This document shows, piece by piece, positions 32,990 through 42,105 of a DNA stretch of 64,000 bases (positions are counted from its first letter, which is position 1; every line of letters begins with the position of its first letter). The notes under the pieces are model-generated. The model did not search any database. It saw only the letters and a program-made list of their open reading frames with translations, and was not told the DNA's origin. Origin of the DNA: Plantactinospora sp039889035 (GTDB lineage Bacteria > Actinomycetota > Actinomycetes > Mycobacteriales > Micromonosporaceae); NCBI GenBank assembly GCA_039889035.1, contig JBDQQY010000016.1:132422-196421 (forward strand). Reading direction: 5' to 3'. The position numbers were made by a program, and so were the translations under genes.

Positions 32990-34747
32990 TTAACTGTTCG
33001 GTAACTTAGCCCTGACCGTACCGACCGGACAACTCCGGCCGGTACGGCTCCACCAGCGCTCGGTTCCGGCGATCACGAAGAGGGTCACCGAGTCGGCCGG
33101 AAAGGTGTGCGACAGGATGCCGTTCGGCGCGCCCGCCACCGGCGGCGGGGCCAGGATCCGCCGGTCCGCCTCCCGGACGATCGCGCCGAGGTCGCCGGCG
33201 CCGTACCGGTAGACCTGGGTGCTCGGGGCGGTCCGGCCACGCAGCGACAGCGAACTGGTCCGCTCCACCCCGCTCTTGTTCACCACCGTCACGGTCAGCG
33301 CGCCGTCCGAGCAGCGCTCGGCCGCGTACACCGAGAGCTGTTCGGAGTCGGCGGAGGTCGCCCGGACCCCGACGTCACCGAACCGGCCGCCGGCGCCGTC
33401 GTAGTTGCGGTACATCCGGAAGGCGTACGCGCCCGGCTGGGTCGCGGCCGGCGGCGCCCAGAGGGTGGCCAGGTCCAACCCCTCCCGACCGAAGATTCCG
33501 AGTACGTCGGCCTGGGCCAGCGCCCCGTTGACGTGGTCCAGCGCCCCCCAGTTGTACTCGGTGACCGCCGTCCTCGTCCCCGGATAGTTCGCCGCGACCA
33601 GCTCCTTCATCCGGGGCACCAGCCGGACCTGGGTGTTGATCCAGCTCTCGTCGGTGTAGGTCGGGTCCCAGAGCGCCCGGGTCGAACGCAGCCGCAGCGC
33701 GTTGGTGGCCGGGTCGTTCCCGTTGCCGAACGCCACTCCGGCGGCCTGCGGATAGAAGTGCATGTCGAAATAGTCCAGCACCCGCTGCCCGTGCTGCTCC
33801 TCGTAGTCGCGCATCTGCTGGAGGTACCAGGTGGCGAAGGGCAGCCCGTCCCGGGCCGGCCGGTCCGGCGGGTCCGCCCAGCACCCCGTGCGCCCGCACT
33901 CCTGCTGGTCGAGTCCGGAGTAGTCCCAGGAGGTCCAGCCCCAGCCCACCGGGCCGAGCGTCGCCGCCGACGGGTCGACCTCCTTGACCGCCGCACCGAT
34001 CGCGTATGCCTGGTCGCGCACCTCCGCCGAGTTCGCCCCGCTCGGGTGCACGTCCCGGTGCGTGGAGTGCCAGATGTCCGGCTCGTTGTCGAGGTTGTAG
34101 AACGTCACCCCGCCCTCGGCGGCCGTGCCGTACTTGGCGGTGAGGTGCCGCAGCCAGTCCCGGACGTACTCCGGGCCGACCTCCACACTGGTGTCGTGCG
34201 GGTCGTTGCCGGTCACCAGGGAGCCGTCCGGCCGCACGCCGTTGCCGCAGTCCGGACGCCACTCGTCGGTACGCTCCTGTGGGCCGTACTTGGCGACCGA
34301 GAAGCCGCACGAGCCGTCCCGGGCCTTCGGCGCCCACCCGATCAACGGCACCGTCAGCACACTGTCGGTGCCGGTACGCCGGTCCTGCTCGACGAAGCGG
34401 TCCGTGGACGAACCGTCCGGCAGCGCCTCGGGGTCGGCGTTCTCCTCGGCGATGTTCTCGAAGAACCAGTCCGAGGCGCGGTTGGTGGTGTCGTGGCGGT
34501 AGTGGTACCGGGTGGTGGCGTTGCCGCCCCAGCGGCGTACCGGCAGGGCCAGCTCCTCGGCCAGCGCCTCGTCGGCGAAGTTCATCCCGTAGATGTGCGG
34601 GCTGATCGGGTGCCGGTCGGCGGCGACGTCGACCTCGAGGGCCGGGCCGGGCTCGGCGAGCGCCGGGGGCGGGGCGAGGACGACCGCCGTACCGGCGGCG
34701 ACGAGCGTCGCGCTGACGGCGATGGACAGGAGGGACCTACGACGCAT
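32990..34747 (-). CDS. Secreted GH44 endoglucanase/xyloglucanase-type hydrolase
   Basis: 585 residues from the ATG at 34747 (an earlier in-frame start would add 25 residues ahead of the signal peptide). After a signal peptide ending near ALA, the GH44 pattern appears: VDVAADRHPISPHIYGMNF, LPVRRWGGNATTRY, ASDWFFENI, the acid/base Glu in YNLDNEPDIWHSTH and the nucleophile Glu in AVTEYNWG. A C-terminal beta-sandwich follows, without CBM. GH44 enzymes cut beta-1,4-glucans, including xyloglucan and sometimes mannan. It adds to the plant-wall set of this window (GH30, CE15, GH5). Confidence 0.92.
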   Translation of the reverse strand: MRRRSLLSIAVSATLVAAGTAVVLAPPPALAEPGPALEVDVAADRHPISPHIYGMNFADEALAEELALPVRRWGGNATTRYHYRHDTTNRASDWFFENIAEENADPEALPDGSSTDRFVEQDRRTGTDSVLTVPLIGWAPKARDGSCGFSVAKYGPQERTDEWRPDCGNGVRPDGSLVTGNDPHDTSVEVGPEYVRDWLRHLTAKYGTAAEGGVTFYNLDNEPDIWHSTHRDVHPSGANSAEVRDQAYAIGAAVKEVDPSAATLGPVGWGWTSWDYSGLDQQECGRTGCWADPPDRPARDGLPFATWYLQQMRDYEEQHGQRVLDYFDMHFYPQAAGVAFGNGNDPATNALRLRSTRALWDPTYTDESWINTQVRLVPRMKELVAANYPGTRTAVTEYNWGALDHVNGALAQADVLGIFGREGLDLATLWAPPAATQPGAYAFRMYRNYDGAGGRFGDVGVRATSADSEQLSVYAAERCSDGALTVTVVNKSGVERTSSLSLRGRTAPSTQVYRYGAGDLGAIVREADRRILAPPPVAGAPNGILSHTFPADSVTLFVIAGTERWWSRTGRSCPVGTVRAKLPNS

Positions 34748-35034
34748 GCGGGATCTCCGGAACTGCTCGGCTGTCCGTCCCGTCGGGCCGGACGTGGCGG
34801 GTTCGGTGTGTCTCGCGTGCACCCGTCGCTGACCCGCGCGCGGTGGTCGTAGCCCGGACCGGGGACAGGCTACCGATCGGCCGACTCCACGGTCAACGTC
34901 GTACGTCGATGTCTGGTTGTCCGATCTCCGGCCCGGCCACCGCCGCCACCTGCCCGTTGGCGGCGCGGTCGGGTTCCGGACCCGGGCCGCCCGAGGGGTG
35001 CGCTGCGGGCCGACGGCGGCTAACGTCGCAGGTG

Positions 35035-35955
35035 ATGGTCCGATTCGGTCAGCTTCCCGGTGAGCCGGGCGAGGTGCCGGCCCAGCCCGGCTGGGCCGGT
35101 ATCCGCACCCTCACCCTGCGCGACTACTTCTTCGATCCGTCCCGACAAGGACCGCTGCTGGCCGATCGCCACCTGCTCATCCTGGTCACCGTCGGACACG
35201 GCACGCAGGAAATCGACTTCCGGACGTACCCGTGCCGGCCGGGGTCGCTGCTCTGGGTGCGGCCCGGGCAGGTCGTCCAGCACGGCGGGCAGGGCGGACT
35301 CGACGCGGTGATGGTCTGCTGGACCCCGCAGACCATGCGCGATCTGGACGTCTCGCCGATCGGCCCGCCGTTCGCCGCCGGCTTCTGGCAACTCGCCGGT
35401 GAGGACGAGGACGCGGTGATCAACGAGGTCAGTCAACTGGTGGTGGACTGCCAGCGGCACCGGGGCGGCGCTCTCGCCACCGACCTGCTGCGGCACCAGC
35501 TCGCCGTACTGCTGCTGCGGCTGGCCCTGCTGCCGCGCGACCCGGCCGACCCCGCTGCGGTGCCGGCCCCTCCACACACCCGCAACGGCGGCGCCCCGGA
35601 CGGTACGGACCCGACCGGCACCTTCTGGCGGCTGCGGCACGAGGTCGAGCGCTCGTACGGGCAGACCCGACGGGTCGAGGACTACGCCGGCCGGCTGGAC
35701 TGCTCGGTGCGTACCCTGACCCGGGCCTGTCTGGCGGCCACCGGCCGCAGCGCCAAGCAGGTGATCGACGAGCGGGTGGCGTTGGAGGCCCGGCGGCTGC
35801 TCGCCGCGACCGACCTGCCGGTGGCCGAGGTCGGCCGCCGGCTCGGCTTTCCGGAGCCGACCAACTTCGGCCGGTTCTTCCAACGGGAGGTCGGACGCAG
35901 TCCCGGCGCCTTCCGGGCCGGCCTGCCCGGCCGGAGCCCCGCCGTCCAGGGCTGA
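35035..35955 (+). CDS. AraC-family transcriptional regulator
   Basis: 306 residues from the ATG at 35035 (GTG one codon earlier possible). The N-terminal cupin-like ligand part (LILVTVGHGTQEIDF, PGSLLWVRPGQVVQ) is followed by two HTH motifs (VEDYAGRLDCSVRTLTRACL and ATDLPVAEVGRRLGF with EPTNFGRFFQREVGRSPGAFR), the classical AraC/XylS tail. It is divergent from the GH44 gene, separated by 287 bases, so regulation of that gene by an oligosaccharide effector is a reasonable inference. Confidence 0.9.
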   Translation: MVRFGQLPGEPGEVPAQPGWAGIRTLTLRDYFFDPSRQGPLLADRHLLILVTVGHGTQEIDFRTYPCRPGSLLWVRPGQVVQHGGQGGLDAVMVCWTPQTMRDLDVSPIGPPFAAGFWQLAGEDEDAVINEVSQLVVDCQRHRGGALATDLLRHQLAVLLLRLALLPRDPADPAAVPAPPHTRNGGAPDGTDPTGTFWRLRHEVERSYGQTRRVEDYAGRLDCSVRTLTRACLAATGRSAKQVIDERVALEARRLLAATDLPVAEVGRRLGFPEPTNFGRFFQREVGRSPGAFRAGLPGRSPAVQG

Positions 35956-36035
35956 CCGCCTCCGCCACCCGCATCACTCCGCCGTCATCGGCCCACCGCC
36001 GCCGGCCGGCCACCGCGACCGTGGATGATGGAGGC

Positions 36036-36491
36036 GTGCAGATCTCGGCGCGCGGTGACTACGCGGTACGGGCCGGACTCGGTCTCGCCGCGGCGTACCC
36101 GGCGCTGATGTCCGCCCAGGCGCTCGCCGCCGAGCAGGACCTGCCCCGGAAGTTCCTGGAGGCGGTCCTCGCCGACCTGCGCCGGGCCGGGATCGTCAAG
36201 GCCCAGCGGGGTGCGGAGGGCGGCTACACCCTGGCCCGGTCGCCCCGGGAGGTGACCGTCGGCATGATCCTGCGGGCCGTGGACGGTCCCCTCGCCGGCG
36301 TTCGCGGGCTGCGCCCCGAGCAGACCCGGTACGACGGCGCGGCCGAGAACCTCCCCCGGCTCTGGGTGGCCGTCCGGGCGGCGGTACGGGACGTGGTCGA
36401 CGAGGTGAGTCTCGCCGAGCTGATCAGCGGCCGGATGCCGGCGCACGTACGCAAGCTGACCACCCGGCCGGACGCCTGGCAGCCACGCTGA
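36036..36491 (+). CDS. Rrf2-family regulator lacking Fe-S ligands
   Basis: 151 residues from a GTG at 36036; a GTG at 36021 is in frame, but family members start directly at QISARGDYAVRA. The winged helix includes SAQALAAEQDLPRKFLEAVL and RGAEGGYTLARSP. The loop that carries three Cys in IscR/NsrR-type members reads GLRPEQTRYDGAAENLPRLW, with no Cys, so cluster sensing is unlikely. Its target is unknown. Confidence 0.88.
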   Translation: MQISARGDYAVRAGLGLAAAYPALMSAQALAAEQDLPRKFLEAVLADLRRAGIVKAQRGAEGGYTLARSPREVTVGMILRAVDGPLAGVRGLRPEQTRYDGAAENLPRLWVAVRAAVRDVVDEVSLAELISGRMPAHVRKLTTRPDAWQPR

Positions 36492-36631
36492 GGGCCGGGC
36501 GGCACCGCCGTCCCGGACCGTCCCTTGCGGAACGTCGACCGCCGCCACCGGTGCCGGCGCACGTTTGCCGGACACCCGTGGAGGGAACTTCCTGGCAACC
36601 CCCGGAAGAGAGCAGTTGTCCCGAAGGGAGC

Positions 36632-36817
36632 ATGGCCGTGGGTCTGATGTTCCGTAAGCGCAAGAAGATCGGTCCGTTGATCCTCAACTTCACCGAGAAC
36701 GGCTTCTCGTCGTGGAGTATCAGGATCGGTCGCTGGTCGTGGAACTCCCGGGCCCGCGCGCACCGGGTCGACCTGCCCGGCCCGCTGTCCTGGAAGCAGG
36801 ACAAGTCACGGTCCTGA
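36632..36817 (+). CDS. DUF4236-domain small protein
   Basis: 61 residues from an ATG just after GAAGGGAGC. FRKRKKIGPLILNFTENGFSS, the SIRIGRWSWNSR segment and VDLPGPLSWKQ match DUF4236-type small basic proteins, which have no known function. It is strongly basic. Confidence 0.75.
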   Translation: MAVGLMFRKRKKIGPLILNFTENGFSSWSIRIGRWSWNSRARAHRVDLPGPLSWKQDKSRS

Positions 36818-36872
36818 GAAAGCGGTGACGGACAGGGATGCCGGCGAGGCCGTCGGCGTCCCTGTTACGTGC

Positions 36873-37790
36873 TCAGCCTGACGGTGTGACGGTGATGGTG
36901 ACGTCGCCGCCGAGCCGGCCCGCCTCGGGTTCCCGGCTCACCAGCCCGGCGGCCAGCAACGCGGTGAGCACCCGGTTGGTGTCCGCCGGACGGTAGACCG
37001 TCCGCTCGGCGGTGAACTGGCGCAGCTCGGTGACGGACGCGGCGCCGACCGACGCGAGCCGGGCCAGGAGTTCCCGCCGCAGCGGCCCCGGATGCGGGCT
37101 CAGCGAGATGTCCAGCAGGTGCCCCTCCGGATCACCGGGATCCCGGTAGCGCACCCCGGCGTACTCGTCGACCGCCCACAGCGCGTTCTTGAAGGCGTCC
37201 AGCCGCTTGCCGGCGGCAGTGGCGAAGACCAGCACCTCGGCCCCGGCCTCGGCGACCAACTCCACCTCGGTCACCAGCGGCAGCCCGGCCTCGGCCAGCC
37301 GACGCCGGTGGTCCGCCCCGGACCAGACCGGCGGATCGAGCACCAGCAACAGCTCAGCCGGCCGGCCACCGGCCACCGCCGCGAGGACCTCCGGGTCCGG
37401 CTCGGGACCGCCGGTGCCGTCCAGGTAGGCGAAGACCGGAGCGCCGTTCGCGGCGGCCGCTCGCAGCGCCACCGGCAACCGGTCGACACCGCCCGGCACC
37501 AGGTGCGCGGCCAGCCCGGCGGGCAACTCCGACTGGGCCACCGCGTGGCGTGCCGCGAGGTCCTGGTCACCGGCCCTGCCGAGCGTCAGCGCCGCCATCC
37601 GCCGCCCGCGCAGCAGGTCGGCGAACTCGCCGAAGACCCGCAGCGCGGCGTCCGCGGCACCACCGTCCGCTCCGGGGTACGCCTGCGCGAAGGTGGCCCG
37701 CCGGGACCGGTGCAGCGCGGCCGGCACCCAGGAGTCGAGCTGGCGTACCAGCAGTTCCCGCTTGACGGCGCCGATCGGGTCGGTTGACAT
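36873..37790 (-). CDS. Conserved actinomycete protein of unknown function
   Basis: 305 residues from the ATG at 37790. The first half is Ala/Leu-rich alpha/beta (AALTLGRAGDQDLAARHAVA, LLLVLDPPVW), the second half ends in a winged-helix-like part (ELLARLASVGAASVTELRQF, TNRVLTALLAAGLVSREPE). The middle KNALWAVDEYAGVRYRDP loosely recalls three-Cys-motif partner (TcmP) proteins, but I cannot assign a family with confidence. A regulatory or methyltransferase-like role would be a guess. Confidence 0.6.
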   Translation of the reverse strand: MSTDPIGAVKRELLVRQLDSWVPAALHRSRRATFAQAYPGADGGAADAALRVFGEFADLLRGRRMAALTLGRAGDQDLAARHAVAQSELPAGLAAHLVPGGVDRLPVALRAAAANGAPVFAYLDGTGGPEPDPEVLAAVAGGRPAELLLVLDPPVWSGADHRRRLAEAGLPLVTEVELVAEAGAEVLVFATAAGKRLDAFKNALWAVDEYAGVRYRDPGDPEGHLLDISLSPHPGPLRRELLARLASVGAASVTELRQFTAERTVYRPADTNRVLTALLAAGLVSREPEAGRLGGDVTITVTPSG

Positions 37791-37878
37791 GCTGCGGTTG
37801 TACCCTGCCCGGCCCGCCCGTGTCACCTCGGCGGTCGTCCCAGCCTGGCCGCCGCCGGCCGATGCCGACCGATGCCGG

Positions 37879-38400
37879 TCAGGACGGGACGGAGACGCCG
37901 ACGCCGCCCCGGGTCTGCCCGCCGTACCGCTGCTTCTCCCGGTCGAGGTCGAGCCGGGAGATCCGGCGGCGCGCGGCGAGGGTCTGCTCGTCGAGCCGGT
38001 CGCCCGGGACCAGCCACACCACCTCGAACTCCAGCCCGTCCGGGTCCTTGCCGTAGAGGCTCTTGGTGCTGCCGTGGTCGGAGCTGCCGGCCAACGCGCC
38101 CGCCTCGGAGAGCCGGCCGGCGATCGCCGACAGTTCGTCCAGGGTGTCCACCTCCCAGGCCAGGTGGTAGAGCCCGACCGTGGTACGGCCGGCACCGGAC
38201 GGGCCGGCGGCGGCACCCACCTCGAACAGGCCGAGGTCGTGGTCGTTGGTGGAGTCGGGCGCCTGGAGGAAGGCAGCGCCGTCGAACCCCTCCGGTGTCA
38301 TCGGCACCTGCCGGAAGCCGAGGACGTCCCGGTAGAAGGCGACGCTGCGGGCGAGGTCGCGAACGAAGAGTACGGCGTGGTTGAGCCGGTGGATCGCCAT
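37879..38400 (-). CDS. Glyoxalase/VOC-superfamily protein
   Basis: 173 residues from the ATG at 38400. Two paired beta-alpha-beta-beta-beta modules with metal-ligand candidates His8 (RLNHAVLFV), the His in LYHLAWEV and Glu in LEFEVVW, as in extradiol dioxygenase-like and glyoxalase-like VOC proteins. SVAFYRDVLGF is the family hallmark. The substrate is unknown. It is divergent from the TPR/FN3 gene, and the 3' gene is the unassigned protein at 36873. Confidence 0.87.
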   Translation of the reverse strand: MAIHRLNHAVLFVRDLARSVAFYRDVLGFRQVPMTPEGFDGAAFLQAPDSTNDHDLGLFEVGAAAGPSGAGRTTVGLYHLAWEVDTLDELSAIAGRLSEAGALAGSSDHGSTKSLYGKDPDGLEFEVVWLVPGDRLDEQTLAARRRISRLDLDREKQRYGGQTRGGVGVSVPS

Positions 38401-38499
38401 GGCTTCACGGTAGTCGCCACGGCGGATGCCCGAGATGACGACGAAACTGCCCCCACCTGCCCTCTTGTACTGAACGTCGCCGGGCGAGCACGATGGGGC

Positions 38500-40590
38500 G
38501 TGGCTTCCGGCTTCGGTGAACTCACCCAGCAGGCGAACGCGCTCGTGGCAGCCGGTGACCTGGCCGGGGCCCGCAACCTGCTCGGCCCGCCACTGGACGC
38601 CGCCGACCCGAGCCCCGGACACGCCTCCGCCGAGTTGGCCGAGGCGGCCGGTCTCCAGGCCCGGGTGCTGGTGGCGCTCGGCGACCCGCACGCCGCTCGG
38701 GGCTGGGCCGCGTTCGCCTACTCCGCGACCACCCGGCTCTACGGCACCGCCGACCAACGGACCGTGGCGACCGCGGCCACCCTCGCCGCCGTACTGCACC
38801 GGGTCGGCAGCCACGCCCGGGCCGCCCGGCTGTACCGGGACGTGATCATCGAACTCACCGCCAACGACGGCCCGGAGTCGCTGCGGGTACTCGCCGCACA
38901 CGCCGACCTGGCCACCGTCGAGTACGCCCAGGGCGAATGCACGCTGGCCCGAAACCGGCTGGAGGACGCCTGGGAACTGCACCGGGAGGTCTACGGCGAC
39001 GGGCACCCGGGCGGGATCCGGATGCTCGCCCGGCTGGGCGCGATGCAGCGCGACTGTGGACTCTTCAGCCGGGCGCACGAGCACCTGGCCCTGGCCCGGG
39101 AGTTGTGCCGGGAGCACCTGCCGGCCGACCATCCGCTGGCGGCCCAGGTCGCGGCGCTCGCCCGGGCGGCGGCCGATCCCGACCACGTCTGCGCCGATTC
39201 CGGGCCGGAGTCCGAGGACGACCCGCACGCGCCGAGCGGCCGGACGGGCGCCCCGGACTACGCCGTGCCGTGGCACCCGGAGCCTCGGCACGCCGAGCCG
39301 GCACCATACGTTGAGCACTCGGAGCACGCCGGGTACGGGCAGCACGCACATCGTCCGCAGCACGGCGGATATCCGCAGCACGGCGCCCCGCAGCACGCGG
39401 CACCGTCGTACCCGGCGGTACCGCCGCCACCCGCTGCCGCACCGGCGCAGCCCGCCGGACCGGCGTCGCCGCCGCTCGGAGCAGTGTCGCCGTACCCGGC
39501 CGCGCCCGGTCAGCGGCCCGGGCAGCACGACCAGCCGTACCCGGACGGGCCTGCCGGGTTTCCGGACGGCGGGGAGCACCCGCCGGACGCCGAGCTGCCG
39601 CCCCGCGACGAGTTGCCACCGCTGCGCTTTCCGCCTCCGCCGCCATCCCGGCCCGCCGGGGCCGGCACCGACACCCCGCAGGTGCCGCCGCCCCGGTTGC
39701 CGCCCGCACCGCTCGTCGAACCACCGCCCCGGTGGGGCACCCCGCCGCCGGCCGGGCCGCCGGTTCCGCCGCCCCGGAACGCGGCGAACCGGTCCGGGCC
39801 CGGATTCGCCACCGGTGCCGGGCCGACCGGCGACGCGGACGACGATCCGGAGCACGGCTGGTGGCCGCCGGACGTAACCCGCCGCACGCCGGACGGCGAC
39901 GACGAACCGGAGGCCGGGCGGCACCCCACGCCGGCCGCCGCCGAGCCGTGGCGGCCGGAGAGCCGCTCCGGCTCCACCCCGGTCGCCGAGCGGCCACACC
40001 CGGAACTCCCGGACAGTCACGCCGTCGGCCTCGGCGACACCGGGGGCGTACCCGAGGCCCGGCACCTGCCGGAGCGGCGGTCGTCCCGGTTGCCGGTGCG
40101 GATCCACCGGCCGCCGCCCGCTGGCCGGCGGCTGTCGACGGCGGTCGTCGCCGGCCTGGTGGTGCTGGTCCTGCTCGGCACCGCCGCCGTGGTGCTGGGA
40201 TTCGGGCTGACCGGGGACGACGAGCCGGAGTCACCGGCGCCCGGGCCGGCGACCAGCGCTCCGGCCGCGCCGCCGAGCACACCGCCGCCCGCTTCCCCCG
40301 GCACCCCGCCCGGCGCGGTGACCCTGGCCGACAACGGGAGCAGCGTGACGCTGGGCTGGAGCTATCCGAACGGCGCCAAGGGTCCGGTGGTGCTGGCCGG
40401 CGGGCGGGCCGGTCAGGAACTCCGACCGTTCCAGGAGCTGCCGGCCGGCTCCACCGGATACGTGGTGTACGGCCTCCAGACGCAGGGCAACTACTGCTTC
40501 TCGGTCGCGGTCGTCTATTCCGAGAGCGTCGTCGGCGAGGCCGATCCGGTCTGCACCGACCGGCCCGGTAGGTCGCCGTCGGCGCGCTGA
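38500..40590 (+). CDS. TPR protein with Pro/His-rich linker, one TM helix and FN3-like C-terminus
   Basis: 696 residues from a GTG at 38500. Residues 1-215 form TPR-like helical pairs (ATLAAVLHRVGSHARAARLY, DLATVEYAQGECTLARNRLE). Residues 220-530 are low-complexity, rich in Pro, His, Gly and Gln. One membrane helix (about 546-568, TAVVAGLVVLVLLGTAAVVL) is followed by a Pro-rich spacer and an FN3-like domain (607-690). Orientation is cytoplasmic TPR and extracellular FN3. Role unknown, perhaps a scaffold. Its last 76 bases overlap the 3' end of a convergent kinase gene. Confidence 0.78.
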   Translation: MASGFGELTQQANALVAAGDLAGARNLLGPPLDAADPSPGHASAELAEAAGLQARVLVALGDPHAARGWAAFAYSATTRLYGTADQRTVATAATLAAVLHRVGSHARAARLYRDVIIELTANDGPESLRVLAAHADLATVEYAQGECTLARNRLEDAWELHREVYGDGHPGGIRMLARLGAMQRDCGLFSRAHEHLALARELCREHLPADHPLAAQVAALARAAADPDHVCADSGPESEDDPHAPSGRTGAPDYAVPWHPEPRHAEPAPYVEHSEHAGYGQHAHRPQHGGYPQHGAPQHAAPSYPAVPPPPAAAPAQPAGPASPPLGAVSPYPAAPGQRPGQHDQPYPDGPAGFPDGGEHPPDAELPPRDELPPLRFPPPPPSRPAGAGTDTPQVPPPRLPPAPLVEPPPRWGTPPPAGPPVPPPRNAANRSGPGFATGAGPTGDADDDPEHGWWPPDVTRRTPDGDDEPEAGRHPTPAAAEPWRPESRSGSTPVAERPHPELPDSHAVGLGDTGGVPEARHLPERRSSRLPVRIHRPPPAGRRLSTAVVAGLVVLVLLGTAAVVLGFGLTGDDEPESPAPGPATSAPAAPPSTPPPASPGTPPGAVTLADNGSSVTLGWSYPNGAKGPVVLAGGRAGQELRPFQELPAGSTGYVVYGLQTQGNYCFSVAVVYSESVVGEADPVCTDRPGRSPSAR

Positions 40591-42059
40591 TTTCCGGCCA
40601 GCGGCTGCGGCGGTACCCGCTCGTCGTGGCCGTCCGGGACCGGGTGCTCGGCCGGCAGGCGTACCTCGACCCGCAGTCCGGGTCCGGCGTCGCCGAGGGT
40701 CACCGTGCCGCCCTGGCGGCGTACCAGTTCCCGGACGATGGCCAGGCCGAGGCCGGCGCCGCCCGCGTCCCGGGCCCGGGCGTCGTCCAGCCTGGTGAAC
40801 CGGTCGAAGACCCGGTCCCGGTCGCCGACCGGGATCCCGGGCCCGTCGTCGGTCACGGTCAGCAGGTGGTACGCCGGACCGGCCCAGCCGCCGGGCCCGG
40901 CCTCCAGCACCACCTCACTGGTGGTGTACCGGAGCGCGTTGTCCAGCAGGTTGCCCAGGATCCGGGTCAGCGCGTCCGGCTCGGCCAGCACCCAGAGCGG
41001 AAATCTCGGTGCCACCACCCGCAACGGCGGCGCCGGATACCGCTCGGCGACCTCGGTCAGCAACTCCCCCAGCTCGACCGGCTCGGCGGCCCGGGGTGGC
41101 CGGGCCGCCGCGTCGTCGAAGCGGGCGAGCAGCAGCAGGTCGTCGACGAGCCGGCTGAGCCGCTGGGTGTCGGCGAGCAGGTCGTCGGCGACCGCCGGCC
41201 ACTCCGTCGCCGGGCCGAGCCGCTGCGCGACCTCCAGCTGGGTCCGCATGTTCGCCAGCGGGCTGCGCAGCTCGTGCGCGGCGTCGGCGACGAAGGCCCG
41301 CTGCCGGGCCCGGGCGGACTCCAGCCGGCCCAGCATCCCGTTCAGGGTCACCGCCAACCGGTGGATCTCGTCGTGCGAGGCTGGCAGCGGCAACCGGCCC
41401 GGCCGGGCCCCGCCGGTGATCTCCTCGGCACCCGCCCGCAGCGTCTCGACCGGGCGCAGCGTGGCGCCGACCACCCGCCAGGCAACCGCGGCCAGCGCGA
41501 TCAGGAGCAGCGGAAAGCTGACCAGCAGGATGCTGCGGACCACGGTCACGCTGTGCCGTACGTCCGCGGTGGACTTGGCCACCAGCACCGTCTGCGGGTC
41601 GGCGGCCGGCCCGGCGGGTACCGCCACCACCCGGATCGGGCCGTCCAGGCCGAGCCGCCGGCCGGGCAGGTAGAACCGGTCCCGCTCCCCGGCCTGGAAC
41701 CGCCGCAGTTCGTCGGGGTAGAGCATCGGGACCAGCCGGTCGGCGTCGATCGACGCGGCCCGGATCCGGCCCTGCCCGTCGAGCACCTGTACCCGTACCT
41801 GGCCGCCGGCCACCGGAAGCGGGTCCGGCAGCGCGTTCTGGCCGGCGAGCCGGGCCACCGCCTCGGCGGTCTTCAGCGCCTCGGTGTCGACGGTGCGCTG
41901 GAGCGCGTAGCCGAGCGCGCCGAGCAGCACCAGCCCGCCGACGGCGAGACCGGCGGCGAGACCCGCCGCGCTGATGATGGTGAGTCGGGCCCGCAGGCTC
42001 AGCGTCAGCCACGGCCGTCGCCAGGCACGCCGCCCGAACCGCCCCCGGAGTCGGATCAT
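40515..42059 (-). CDS. OmpR-class sensor histidine kinase
   Basis: 514 residues from the ATG at 42059. Two membrane helices flank an extracellular domain (about 55-170), then a HAMP domain, the H-box FVADAAHELRSPLANMRTQL, N-box NLLDNALRYT and G-boxes DDGPGIP and GAGLGLAIV. Partner is the response-regulator gene 46 bases upstream. Divergent beyond that pair is a LolA-like secreted protein, suggesting an envelope-related signal. Its 3' end overlaps the convergent TPR/FN3 gene by 76 bases. Confidence 0.95.
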   Translation of the reverse strand: MIRLRGRFGRRAWRRPWLTLSLRARLTIISAAGLAAGLAVGGLVLLGALGYALQRTVDTEALKTAEAVARLAGQNALPDPLPVAGGQVRVQVLDGQGRIRAASIDADRLVPMLYPDELRRFQAGERDRFYLPGRRLGLDGPIRVVAVPAGPAADPQTVLVAKSTADVRHSVTVVRSILLVSFPLLLIALAAVAWRVVGATLRPVETLRAGAEEITGGARPGRLPLPASHDEIHRLAVTLNGMLGRLESARARQRAFVADAAHELRSPLANMRTQLEVAQRLGPATEWPAVADDLLADTQRLSRLVDDLLLLARFDDAAARPPRAAEPVELGELLTEVAERYPAPPLRVVAPRFPLWVLAEPDALTRILGNLLDNALRYTTSEVVLEAGPGGWAGPAYHLLTVTDDGPGIPVGDRDRVFDRFTRLDDARARDAGGAGLGLAIVRELVRRQGGTVTLGDAGPGLRVEVRLPAEHPVPDGHDERVPPQPLAGNQRADGDLPGRSVQTGSASPTTLSE

Positions 42060-42105
42060 GGCGGCCCACCGGTCCCGGCCCTCCGGTGACCTCGCTCCGC
42101 CCGGG

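Noticed and set aside
37791..38216. N-terminal extension of the unassigned protein at 36873-37790
   Set aside because: The upstream part of the frame is Arg/Ser/Pro-rich shadow sequence of the VOC gene; the ATG at 37790 begins gene-like sequence.
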